64,000 nt of DNA from Tolypeutes matacus (Eukaryota > Chordata > Mammalia > Cingulata > Chlamyphoridae), in assembly GCA_026826555.1 (NCBI GenBank), contig JAKSZT010053887.1, forward strand, positions 64,862,665 through 64,926,664. Direction: 5' to 3'. The notes under the pieces are model-generated. The model was given only the letters and a program-made list of their open reading frames with translations. It was not told the origin of the DNA and did no database searches. Of the stretch, positions 46,046 to 56,195 are shown piece by piece. The first letter of the stretch is position 1; each line of letters opens with the position of its first letter. The position numbers and the translations under genes are program-made.

Positions 46046-46394
46046 TTCTCAATGGAACTGGACATTTGTTAAAGTTATGTGACCTTTAAATTCAGACAAG
46101 TAGCATTATCATATCCTATATGACTATTTCATTTCTCATCATTTAAAAAAACTATTATTCTTTTATATAATTTTATTGTTTTAGAATTTTAGTTTATTTT
46201 GATATTTTGGTGGACATATTTTATCTATTTTCTTTATTTTTTATGTTTTAAGTTAGTGGTTAAAAGTAAAGAACAAATACTTGCATTTGACACAGAGCAT
46301 TAGGCAAGGAGTGAAAATGCTTTTATAACCACCCCAAGGTCATCATAATTTCCTTGTGACTCTTATCCTATTGTTCCTACTTGATTAAAACTCA
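46046..46394. other. AT-rich spacer
   Basis: It lies between two L2 fragments. Nothing else is recognised. Confidence 0.4.
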
Positions 46395-46770
46395 TATCAG
46401 TGCCCAAACATACCTTGAATTTTCCACTCTTTTCAAAGCCTAGAATACTCTTTCTACATGTCATTTTCTGCTTATTTATTCTATAAGATTCCATTCAAAT
46501 GCCTCTTCCCCCTTAAAGTGTGACCCTTCTGTCATAATGAAGACTTCTAGAATTTAACTAATTCCAGATGTATCCATAGCAATTTGTCTGCTCCTTTTAA
46601 TCAATGATTTTAAATCACTTGAAAGTAAGTTACATGTCTTTTCATTTCTGTACCCCACTTCAAATCCCTGTACACACACACACACACTCAAACACATACT
46701 ACTACAATGCTTGGCAAATCTTAAGTTTTCACTATGTGTTTGCTAGATTGAATTCCATTCATTCATGAAC
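46395..46770 (+). mobile_element. L2 LINE 3' end with (CA)n interruption
   Basis: TTCCATTCAAATGCCTCTTC, then ACTTGAAAGTAAGTTACATG, TTTCTGTACCCCACTTCAA and ACAATGCTTGGCAAATCTTA reproduce the order of the L2 3' end. A CA run (46672-46688) has grown inside it. Confidence 0.65.
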
Positions 46771-47965
46771 TAAGAAAGAGGTAGATGCAGAATTATTCAC
46801 AGCAAAGTGTTCTTTGATATATTCAATAACAAATAATATGAAATGCTTTTCATTACATTTCACAGAATGAGACTGAATAAAACCTTAAGAATAAGCTTTT
46901 TTAATTCAATTTCATTCATTTTACAAAATAATCCCTTAAAAACTAAAGTCTGCTACACTACTCAGTAAGCCTTAAGTTAAATCATGAACTTTAATTAATA
47001 ATATAATTATTAAAATGTGCTATCATCAATTGTAACAAATGTTCCAGACCAATGCATGTTGTTGGTGGTGAAAAAAATCAGCAACTAAGTTTGTTCAAGA
47101 GGAGAAAATAAATATTTATTGGATTATTATACACTAATATCTTAGAACATTGTAAGCCCATTAAATATTTCATTATGATGATGAAGAAACAGAAAATTTT
47201 GCATCACAGAAGTTAATGAAAAGCAGATTGATGTGTACAATATAATTATTACTTGTAATTATTATTGTAATTATTATTATTATATTATGTGCAATTATGC
47301 AGTTGTTGCATATGTGAATTAGTATAATGTGAAATTTTTACATGTGTTGTTTCAGTATAATATGGAAAAATAAAAACAACTGCACTGGGATTGGAATTTT
47401 CTTTAATATTAGTAACATATTCTGGGGAAAAAAAGACTAAAGTTTAATGATATCCACAGGAGGAATCCCTAAAACAAAAAATAGACAATCTGTTGTACAC
47501 ATTGAATATAAGAAACTGACCTGAATAAAATATGCTTTTTGACTATCAGAAGCTGTTTTCATTTTATACCAAGGATGCATTTGCATTTTTACTTAGGTAG
47601 CTTCAGTGACTAAATCAGAAGATCTTAAAAATAAATATATTATTATTTGATAACGTTCATCTGGAGTTTCATCTCATAGCATTTTCAACTAGATAAAATT
47701 ACCAATCATTTCCACCTCATTCTTATTTCTTATTTTCAAATGAACAATCACCTAATTAAGAAATTTATTCTATCATAGATCAACTGGGGTTTTCAGAGGC
47801 CAATATTTTTATAAGGAACAGGATATTATTACATATGGTCCTTTAGAAACAGAGGATGACTCAGACAACAATGAAAATTTAAATTGCATTCGTGTTTTAA
47901 GACAACTTAATAACCTGTGATCACACTATATTCCTATGCCAAGCCTAGCTCAAAGGTTTATAACA

Positions 47966-47970
<5 letters not shown>
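46771..47970. other. AT-rich intergenic DNA
   Basis: No gene is seen. ATT-rich runs lie at about 47245-47290. Confidence 0.5.
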
Positions 47971-48035
<65 letters not shown>

Positions 48036-48036
48036 A
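47971..48036 (+). repeat. (AAAT)n microsatellite
   Basis: About sixteen perfect AAAT units (66 bp), the purest long tetranucleotide tract of the window. No SINE head is visible on its left. Confidence 0.95.
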
Positions 48037-48171
48037 AGACAGATCCTATCCTTGTAGTGTTTCTCTCCTACATCATATCCTTATTCCATTCCCATGTTAA
48101 CAGCAATCAATACATCAATCTTTCCAGAATCAGGGTTATAATGAAGAAAAAAAAAAAGAGGAGTGACTTAT

Positions 48172-48849
48172 TGTGACGGTTTGAAGTTCTTTTATGAATC
48201 CCAAAATGAAAAAGATTACGTTTTTGTACTAATCCATTCCTTTAGGTATGAGACTATTTTGATTGGACTGTGTCTGTGAGGCATGACTCAGGGTGAGTCT
48301 CTGCCCGCTTGCTCAGTCTGATATAAATAGAAACACACAGAGCAAAAAGGAAACCACCATATTGATCCTATTATATGAGAGAGAGGACTGCAGGAAAAGA
48401 GAAGCCCCTAGAAGCTGAGAAAGGTCCTGGAGTCTGGAACCAGCAGAGCACAGAGGCATGAAAAGATGACCCTGGGGGGCTGGGCCCACGGAGCAGCTCA
48501 AGAGGAGATGAGCCATATGCCTGATAGATCACAGCTGAGCTCTGGAAGAAAGCAGAGCAGTTGAGACTGAGAAAGGAGGCCCAGTATGAGGCAAGCCATA
48601 TGCCTGGTTGCCCACAGCTGAGCTCCAGGAAAGACAGATCTTGGAGGGGAAGGCAGAGACCTCAGGAGACATTGACAGCCATTTTGCTTCATCATGTGGC
48701 AGGACCATGAGAAGGCATCTCTGCTGTTGCCTTGATCTGGACATTTCAGAGCCTCAGGGCTGTAAGCTTTACTCTAAATAAAATTCCCATTATAAAAGCC
48801 AATCCATTTCTGGTACTTCGCATCTGCAAGACCATGACAAACTAAGACA
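48172..48849 (+). mobile_element. Solo LTR, plus strand, third ERVL/MaLR-like family
   Basis: It is 678 bp, with TGTGACGGTTTGAAG at the left and ACAAACTAAGACA at the right. A TATA-like ATATAAATAG lies at 48321-48330 and AATAAA at 48777-48782, about 65 bp before the end. The flanks cttat and cctac match at three of five positions with two transitions, a possible decayed 5-bp duplication. The 65-71-codon minus-strand frames here are not genes. Confidence 0.75.
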
Positions 48850-49477
48850 CCTACTCAATCTGAAATTCCAATCAGAGTATGTTAACATTTGCCTGTGAGC
48901 CTCAGCATCTTCAGACATATGTCCTTACCCATGATCACTGAAATGTTGGACACTGAAATGTTTTCATATGGATCTGGACCTTACTTGCTATTTGACACTA
49001 ACAGTATATATTGTATTTTTCCCCATGGCTAGCATCCAATTAAGTAAATAAAGCATTCAATTAAGTAAACAAAGCATTTCTTAAATTGGTTAAATATTCT
49101 AACCAAGTAGAATATTTTTAGGTGAAAAGGACTAGAAATTAATCACCCTTTTAAATACATAATTAAATATAGGATAATGGAAAGCTAAAGAATTGTAGAT
49201 GTTGGAGAACAAAGAAGAAGAAATAGTAAATAAAGTGAATTTAATTTCAATTCCTGTCCCATTAAGAATTAATTCATAAAATATTACCCAATTTTGATTG
49301 AAAACACTTCCTCAACAGGCAATACTATCATCTAATGGCCTGATCATATTTCCCTCCAACTCTTCCTTATCTTGGGATATCTATTCCTCCAGCTGCCAAC
49401 ACACAAATTAATTCCCATTCCCTTCATCATATCATAACATCTGATACCATGTTATATAGTATTTTATATCTGAATAG
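48850..49477. other. AT-rich intergenic DNA
   Basis: Nothing recognised. Confidence 0.45.
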
Positions 49478-49835
49478 TTGTAGGAGGCAGAATAATGCCC
49501 GCACTCAAATATATCCATGTCTTAATCCTTCAAAGAAGGAGGCAGAAGAAGAGGTCAGAATCAGAGATAAATTTAAAGATGCTACAAAAGCTAGCTGTGA
49601 AGACAGAGGAAGAGCCCATGAGTCTTCTTTAGAAGCTGAAAAGGCAAGGGAATAGATTCTGCCCTAGAGCCTTCAGAACACAGTCCTGCTGGCTCACTGA
49701 TTTTAGCTCATTGGTAACCATTTCAGAATTCTGACCTATGCAACTATAAGATAAGAAATGTATGTTGTTTTAAACCGCTAAGTTTTTGGTAATATTTTAT
49801 AATAGCAATAGAAAACTATTATACTGATTGAGTCA
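49478..49835 (+). mobile_element. MLT1-like MaLR LTR
   Basis: GGAGGCAGAATAATGCCC at the start, then AAGGAGGCAGAAGAAGAGGT, GAAGCTGAAAAGGCAAGGG, TTTTAGCTCATTGGTAACC, TTGTTTTAAACCGCTAAGTT and CAATAGAAAACTATTATAC at the end follow the order of MLT1-class LTRs. It is diverged. Confidence 0.7.
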
Positions 49836-51059
49836 CACTTCTATCCAAATGAACTGTATCAAGTAGCCAAAACAATACCCCCTCTAAAAGTAGCCTGTTT
49901 TCCAGATTTAGTTTAAATGAACTAGTCTTATGTTTAAGCCTGGAAGTGTTTATAATTCAATTACTGTGTTATCACATGGCCACAAATAAATATGTCCTTT
50001 TCTTCTGAACTTACTCTATTATTGCTAATATAAATATTTTAAATGATTGAGTAAAAAGTCAAAAGAATTTAAGACTTTGTAGCACTCATCATTTCATATC
50101 AGACATCTATTAATATATAGAAAATATAAAGTGGGAAAAATTATTAAATTATCTCTATATAAATCTAAGATATCGGTTTTATTCACTCTATTCTATAATA
50201 CTAATGACAAAATAAGAATGGTCCATTTCCTAAATTAACTCATCTAACCTTTTAAAACTTTTGTGTAAGTAACTGTATGCATGAATTGATTTAATAAATA
50301 ACTTCAAACTATACAAATATAAAGGCATTTCCCATATAAACAAACTATTTGTCAGTTTGAAGAATTTTTATGTGTAGTAAGTAACATTTACTTATAACAA
50401 GTTTTCTAAGCAAGCTTGCCAATGTTAAAGAAAATGCATTCTGAAACAACACAGTCAAGTAAAATATGCAAACCATAGTAAGCTCAATAAAAAATTTTAA
50501 CAAGAAAAAATGCTAGAAAGTTGCAAATAAACCAATTATGACTTTGGGACACATCATAAAATGCTAATGATTGGGCATATTATTTGGTGCTCAAGTATGA
50601 AAAGTTTAGTAATAGCAAACTTAGGAGTCTCTCAGCACTTTTTCATAGATACTTTTTGTGTATTTTTATTTTTATTTTGGTTGTGAAGATTTGCTAAGCA
50701 TGGAAAATTTCCAATTATATTCCCAAACTATTTTAGATATTGATTGCTAAATATTCAGATAGTTCAGCAGAGTTTTATATATTAATTATGTGCTTAAACT
50801 GCCCTATCATTTTATTTCTAAAGGAAAACAACTTTGTTTCACTTTAGAATTCGTTGCATTGAAATTAATGTCAGTGCTATTAAATCTTGACTTTGCTTGT
50901 AACATGAACCACCACTGACAAGTAAATGGCAGAAAGATAAGGAATAGAAATGAAATAATGAATGGTTTTTCCAGTAGGTATGAGGGTAGAAATAGTTACT
51001 ATTGCAAATTGTCAATGGTCATAGTAGAATAAATGTTTTATTTTTTCATAAAACTGGAA
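49836..51059. other. AT-rich intergenic DNA
   Basis: No gene is seen. It may include an upstream part of the retrovirus described next, but no pol motif was found. Confidence 0.4.
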
Positions 51060-52700
51060 AAAGAGGAAGACCTGACACTTACCAAGTAAAATACAGGACA
51101 TTTGGCACCATGGGCCAAGTGGTATGGAAGTCTACTCTTGCAAATGAGCTAAGCTATGTTTTTATTGGCTCATGAACTGTGACTAATGATCTGACCATTT
51201 GGTTGGGCCACTGGCAAGTCAGAGCTGCTTCACAATGGAGACTAGATATTTGGATAAAAGTCATCTCTGTTCCTAATAAGCTTTTTTTCACCCATGTTAA
51301 TGTTTAGCAGAAAGGCCCCTATACTGACAAACGTGACATAACCGATGGACTGACCGTGCTTGTTCAGCTAAACATGGAGAGTCAATTATTCTCTATTCCA
51401 GAAATAAATTAAATAAATGCGCAACCAACTACCTCCCGGATCCAGGAATGGCTGGCGTATGGAAACCCAGATAGCATTTTATACTGGGCCTATATGCACA
51501 CATGAATTTATGCCTACTAGGACCTTAAAAATGAATGTCATCAATTTGAGAACTGTAGTTAAACATTTTCCCTAAGGTAGTATTTCTGTTTTGTCCTGGG
51601 TAGCCCTAGTAAATATAATAGAAATCTATAGTAAATCACAAAAAGATTCAAGCCAAGAAATTTGGGTTCGCTACCCTGGGAGTTGGATCAAGGATGCTAT
51701 CCTTTTCCATGGACCAGGACTAATTGCCCACATTAGTCAATGAGAGTTCTTCTGTCTCAGGATGTGAGTACCTTCAGACCCAAGATCTTGGAAATGAGCA
51801 AGTGAGGGCAAGGAAAGAAAACCTCTCCTCTCTCACAAAGTAACCCTATGACTCCTACCTTGCCACATTTGTTGGTTTGCCTGTCTAAGGCAGCTACCAA
51901 AACCCTGAATTTGACAAGCTGCTGGATATATCGCCTACTGCCCAATCTCAGAGATAACCATCTGATTGCTTTTCCGCTGAATACAACTAATGGACATTTT
52001 ATCTAACCAAGGATCTTTCTGATATTGCAAGTACTCCAACTTTATTTATCTGGATCCAATGTATTGCCTCAACTGGACTTTGACCCCATGGATGAAAAAT
52101 CTCCCTAAATGTTAATTGTCTCCTATCAAAGACAGGGACAACCAGAACCTCCAGAGAAGGGGGTTGGGGATCCACCATATAGGCTATTTTGACCATAATA
52201 GTGGTAATCTTCTCCTCCCCCACGTTCATCTTTACCCTAGATGGACTGTGTGGTTATTACCACATTTAGAGATCATACAATTAGAAAAGAGTTTGTGCAA
52301 CCAGTCCTTGACCCTCTCTGAGGTCAATACTGATACTACCTTGGCTTTGGAAGCACAATGGGATCATTCTTAGCACTTTGGCCCAACTAACATTGGATAA
52401 CCACATAGCCGTCTACTTCCTGGTGGCCAGCCAAGGAAGAGGTTTTTGCAATTACCAAAACCTTGTTTTGCACCTGGATCCAGAAAATTGACAAAGTAGA
52501 ATAGTCCATTATGAGGCTTAGTCAGACAGTCTCCTGGTTCTTTAGCTTAGGCCCTAATGAGCTATGGAACATTTTTCCTGGCATAGCAATGGTTGGGCTT
52601 CATGGCTAGGTTCACTCCTCCAGGCAAGCCTGATCATCCTGTTTGGAGTGACTTTGATTGTGGCCCTGGTCGCTGTTGCCTCAATCTGATTAATTGGTTA
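51060..52700 (+). pseudogene. Class I ERV env remnant, second copy
   Basis: Transmembrane-subunit motifs lie at 52390-52690 on the plus strand. A heptad-like LTLDNHIAVYFLVASQ is followed, after a frameshift, by FAITKTLFCTWIQKIDKVE, the counterpart of the cysteine loop. Next comes the membrane-proximal SWFFSLGPNELWNIFPGIA and a membrane anchor, SLIILFGVTLIVALVAVASI. The surface part upstream (51060-52380) is in pieces such as NLRDNHLIAFPLNTTNGHFI (sequon NTT). The frame is broken many times. It is followed by its LTR. It is a gammaretrovirus-like envelope by motif order; the exact group is not determined. Confidence 0.72.
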
Positions 52701-52739
52701 TGGTCACAGCCCCTCAATGTCTGGTTCATTTGAATCCAT

Positions 52740-53370
52740 GATGAGGTAGCCTATGCTACCTACTTAGTCCCCAAAGGACCAGAGGGTGGAGTTAAGGAGT
52801 CAGGCTCTGGACCAAAATCTTATGTGTGAATCTTTCAGGTCCAGCCATAGGTAATTATCAAGCTTTGCCTAATAGGCCTCATAAGGAAAAGCGTCCTTCC
52901 ATACATTAGACTGGGTGCATGATCAGGACATTGCAGTTTTTCAAAGGGAGTTGCAGTCAAGAACTCAGTCCCTGCCCCCACCACCCAGCCATGTTTGTGC
53001 ACATATATACATTCCTAACCTAGGCCCTCCTTTGGTGGCTCCCTTACTAGGGGCCTGGGATAGGACACTTTCCCCCCCAACGCTGACTTAGTACTCTTTG
53101 ACTCATAGCACTTTTGCCTCTTCCTTCTCCCAGTTTCCAGGGTCTATAAAAAGGCAAGAGAATATTGGTTGGCTTTCTGGCAATGAGAGAATTACCCTCA
53201 TATGTGCTGCAAATCATCTGACCCTTGTCCATTGCCATTCTGTGGAGATAAATGGAACACTGGGGAGCCAGAACCTGTTTCTTTTACCTACTGCCTGTAC
53301 TGTCATATTAAATTAATAAAGGTTTTATTATTATTTTCAGTTTGGTACACCTAATTAACCACCTCATCTC
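52740..53370 (+). mobile_element. Class I ERV 3' LTR, boundaries approximate
   Basis: A purine-rich AAAGGACCAGAGGGTGGAG (near 52774) lies between env and the LTR and fits a polypurine tract. TATAAAAAGG begins at 53145 and AATAAA lies at 53315-53320, about 170 bp apart, as expected for U3-R. It shares blocks with 10165-11460. The exact TG and CA termini were not fixed. Confidence 0.65.
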
Positions 53371-53875
53371 CTGGCAGATCTATACTGCAAAAAAGAATGA
53401 AAAATAAAATAAACAGGAAATATATGCATATACATATATGTATATTTATTATAAAAAAAGAAATTAAATACTATTTGGGACTTCAAAATATATATAGAAT
53501 TTTTAGGAGCATGGAAACAAAACCCCCACAAAACAGTAGAATTGTAAATGGAATAAAGGTATTCTGAAGTCTTTACATTGTCCAGGAATTTTTGTAAGAG
53601 TACTAAATCATATTATAGTTTAATAAGTTAAGGAAATCTGTTATCATTTATAAGATAGTAAAAAATAGTAACAGTATATCTTACTATGAAGTAAAGTATA
53701 AATTAAAAATTGAAGGAGAAATATTAAATCATAAAAATGGAATAATCCAAAAGTAAGCATGAAATGAGAGCAAAGTGAATATAGTACTGGTAGAATACAG
53801 AGAAAATGAAAAATAAAATGATAGACTTAAAACCAAGTACATCAGTAAACATGAATAAAACACATTTTCTAATTA
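53371..53875. other. AT-rich intergenic DNA
   Basis: Nothing recognised. Confidence 0.45.
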
Positions 53876-54290
53876 TGGTTAGCAGAATAATGGTCCCCAA
53901 AAGATGTCAACATCCAGATACCTGAAACCTGTGAGTATGTAACATTACATGGCAAAGGGGAATTAAGATCTCATATAGCAATAATCAGGTGAACTTTATC
54001 CAGGTGTGCTCAGCATAATGACAAGAGTCCTCAAATGTGGAAGAGGCAGTGGAGACAGTGTTAGAATGATGCAATGTGAGAAGTGACCGGCCATTGATGG
54101 ATTTGGAGATGGAAAGGTGGCATGAGGCAAGGAATGCTGGTGGCCTCTCGAAGTGGGAAAAGATAAAAAAAAAAAAAAAAACGTATTATCTTCTTGATCT
54201 CCAGGAGGGAATGCAGGCCTGCCAACACCTTAATTTTGGCTGAGACTGATTTCAGACTTCCGACATCTATCAGCACAGCAGTCTGATCAG
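53876..54290 (+). mobile_element. MLT1-like MaLR LTR, second copy
   Basis: GCAGAATAATGGTCCCCAAA, then ACCTGTGAGTATGTAACATT, GACCGGCCATTGATGGATTT, GGCAAGGAATGCTGGTGGCC and CTGCCAACACCTTAATTTTG follow the same family order as 49478-49835 and preserve more of its 5' half. A poly-A run (54166-54180) interrupts it. Confidence 0.72.
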
Positions 54291-54391
54291 TGCAATACAG
54301 GAATAAAAATAAATTAATGGATTAAAAAATGAAAATGAAGAAATAAAACTGTCATTCTTGCTGTAGAAAAGATCAAAAGAAAATGAGAATA

Positions 54392-54526
54392 GGGAAGCAG
54401 ATGTGGCTCAAGCAGTTGAGCACCTGCTTCCCACATGGAAGGTCCCAAGTTCAGTTCCTGGTACCTCCTGAAAAAACAAAAACAAACAACAAGCAAAACA
54501 ATTGAGGGTAAAAAAAAAAAAAAAAA
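54392..54526 (+). mobile_element. DAS-type SINE
   Basis: GGGAAGCAGATGTGGCTCAA, CACCTGCTTCCCACATGGAA, a B-box-like AAGTTCAGTTCC, GGTACCTCCTGAAAAAACAA, then CAAAC repeats and a 17-base A run. It is full length. Confidence 0.9.
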
Positions 54527-54533
54527 CAACTCA

Positions 54534-54643
54534 GGGGAGCTGATGTGGCTTAGTGGTTGAATTCCGAATGCTCACATATGAGGTGTCCAGGGTTCAATAC
54601 TCGGCCCCTGATATCTCAAAAATTAAAAAAATAAAATAAAAAG
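54534..54643 (+). mobile_element. DAS-type SINE, divergent
   Basis: GGGGAGCTGATGTGGCTTAG, then a B-box-like AGGGTTCAATACTCGG and an A-rich tail. It lies immediately after the previous SINE and may have inserted into or beside its A tail. Its body differs (AATGCTCACATATGAGGTGT), which suggests another subfamily. Confidence 0.85.
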
Positions 54644-54784
54644 AAGTATGAATAAATTATTGGAATAAATAAGTTAATTTAACAATGCTGTTGATACAAG
54701 TTCAATATGTTAGAATCAATTATAGTTCCATGAACTAGCAAAAACAATTAGAAAGTTTTTTTAAAATACCATTTATTAACTGTT

Positions 54785-55075
54785 GTTACAGGCTGCAATG
54801 AAGTTGAATCTCAGGACACAGTGTTCAGCAAAAGCCCTCAAAACTAATTTATGTTGTTAGGAGTCAGTTTAATCATTATCTGTGGGTGGATGGTGGTGGT
54901 ATTGACAGAAGGGATGGAAATATAGGGCATTTCTAGTTTGCAAGTAAGTAATATTCTGTTTTTCATCTGTGAGAAAGTTACCCAGATATGTTGATTTAGT
55001 GAGGTGTACACTTATGAATTTTTCACTTTTCTCTATGTGTATATATTGTCCTTTAAAAAATAATTTTAATAAAAG
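54785..55075 (+). mobile_element. Old L1 3'UTR fragment
   Basis: GTGTTCAGCAAAAGCC, GGTGGTGGTATTGACAG, AGGTGTACACTTATGAATTT and a terminal AATTTTAATAAAAG follow the 3' terminus of old L1 elements on the plus strand. Confidence 0.55.
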
Positions 55076-55594
55076 AAAACGGATGATGTAATAATGACAA
55101 AACTATTTTTAATTAAAACCAAGATTAACAATTGAATGACTATATGATTTATATCTGTAAATATTTCTAATCTTCTGTTGATTTCAGGACATAAAAATCT
55201 GGGGTTTAGAAAACCATACCACTAATATATTGATACACATAATGTTATTTTTTTTTTTCTCTCATTTTACAGTCGGCAAGGAGAGAGACTTTGCTCTCAT
55301 GTGCATAAGGAGTACATTAACTGTATCACAAAATCCATATAAAGGCACTTAATGTGCTTCATATGCTGGCCACTCTCCAACCTTGGTCCCTTCAGCTATA
55401 AATAACTGACCTTCTCAACATGCCATTTGTAGTCCCTTTTATATGATACTCCTTTATTCACAGTATAACTTCTGCCAGGAGGACCCACAGTATATTTAAT
55501 TATTGCCACCAATGCTCCAAGATTCATTACCTCTATGAAGTCCTTACTAGAGTTTCCAGCTCAACGTGAAGTGAAATGCTACAATGGTGCATAT
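55076..55594. other. Unassigned intergenic DNA
   Basis: No gene or named repeat. Confidence 0.4.
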
Positions 55595-56195
55595 TGTAAG
55601 CACAGATTCAGGACACAAAAGAAACTTTCAGCAGATGAACTCTTTATTGCACAGAATAAGGACACCAGAAAGGACAGATAGTCTCCTTGTCACTTACATA
55701 GGACAAAGAGTCCAAAAGAGCAGGAGGAGAAGTCCTATGTGGCTGGTGTCCTGTGGTGGCTGGAAATGCCCCAGGTCGGGGTTGATAAATGGCAGCTCTG
55801 TGGGTCTCGCTTTGCACCAGAGAAAAGAGACAAATCTATAACTTCAGATTGTGGTTTTTATCCACTTCAGGAAGAAGGGGGGCCTTGCCATTGATAATTT
55901 CTGTTCTGATAAACACCTTGGACTGGTTGTTCCTGGTTTCTGGACTTAAGGTCTGGCTAGACCTTCTCATTAGTCTTAACATCTCCCCCAGGTTGTGGAA
56001 TAGCCCACAATAGAAGTGGCCAGAGGTTGGCACTTAGTGTGTGTTCCTGACTTCCCCAGAGAAGGAGGTGGGGCCAGGTGAGGACTGGTCTTTGGCCACT
56101 GAACGGCTTTCTGTGACTTCCTTAGAGAAGAAGGTGGGGTTAGGTGAGTTCTGGACTGGGTGGCTGCTTAACAGGTGTCTGTGATTGCCCTAACA
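55595..56195 (-). mobile_element. LTR-like element, minus strand, family unknown
   Basis: It can be read with TG...CA ends (TGTAAGCACAG and GCCCTAACA). A minus-strand AATAAA (TTTATT near 55642) lies about 50 bp from the left end, which fits an LTR 3' end. It is much richer in G and C than its surroundings. Two tandem units of about 67 bp share TGACTTCC..AGAGAAG and AGGTGGGG (about 56048 and 56115). No clear target duplication was found. Confidence 0.45.

Noticed and set aside
45862..46065. 67-codon minus-strand frame with a protein-like composition (EISLKEFKSVEVESDEGQ)
   Set aside because: It is antisense to an L2 LINE fragment recognised on the plus strand. It has no splice context and no family match that I know.
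47971..48036. Possible CRISPR-like or satellite array
   Set aside because: It is a plain AAAT microsatellite with no spacers, and the genome is mammalian.
48313..48744. Overlapping minus-strand frames of 65-71 codons with hydrophobic residues
   Set aside because: They run antisense through a solo LTR with TATA and AATAAA on the other strand.
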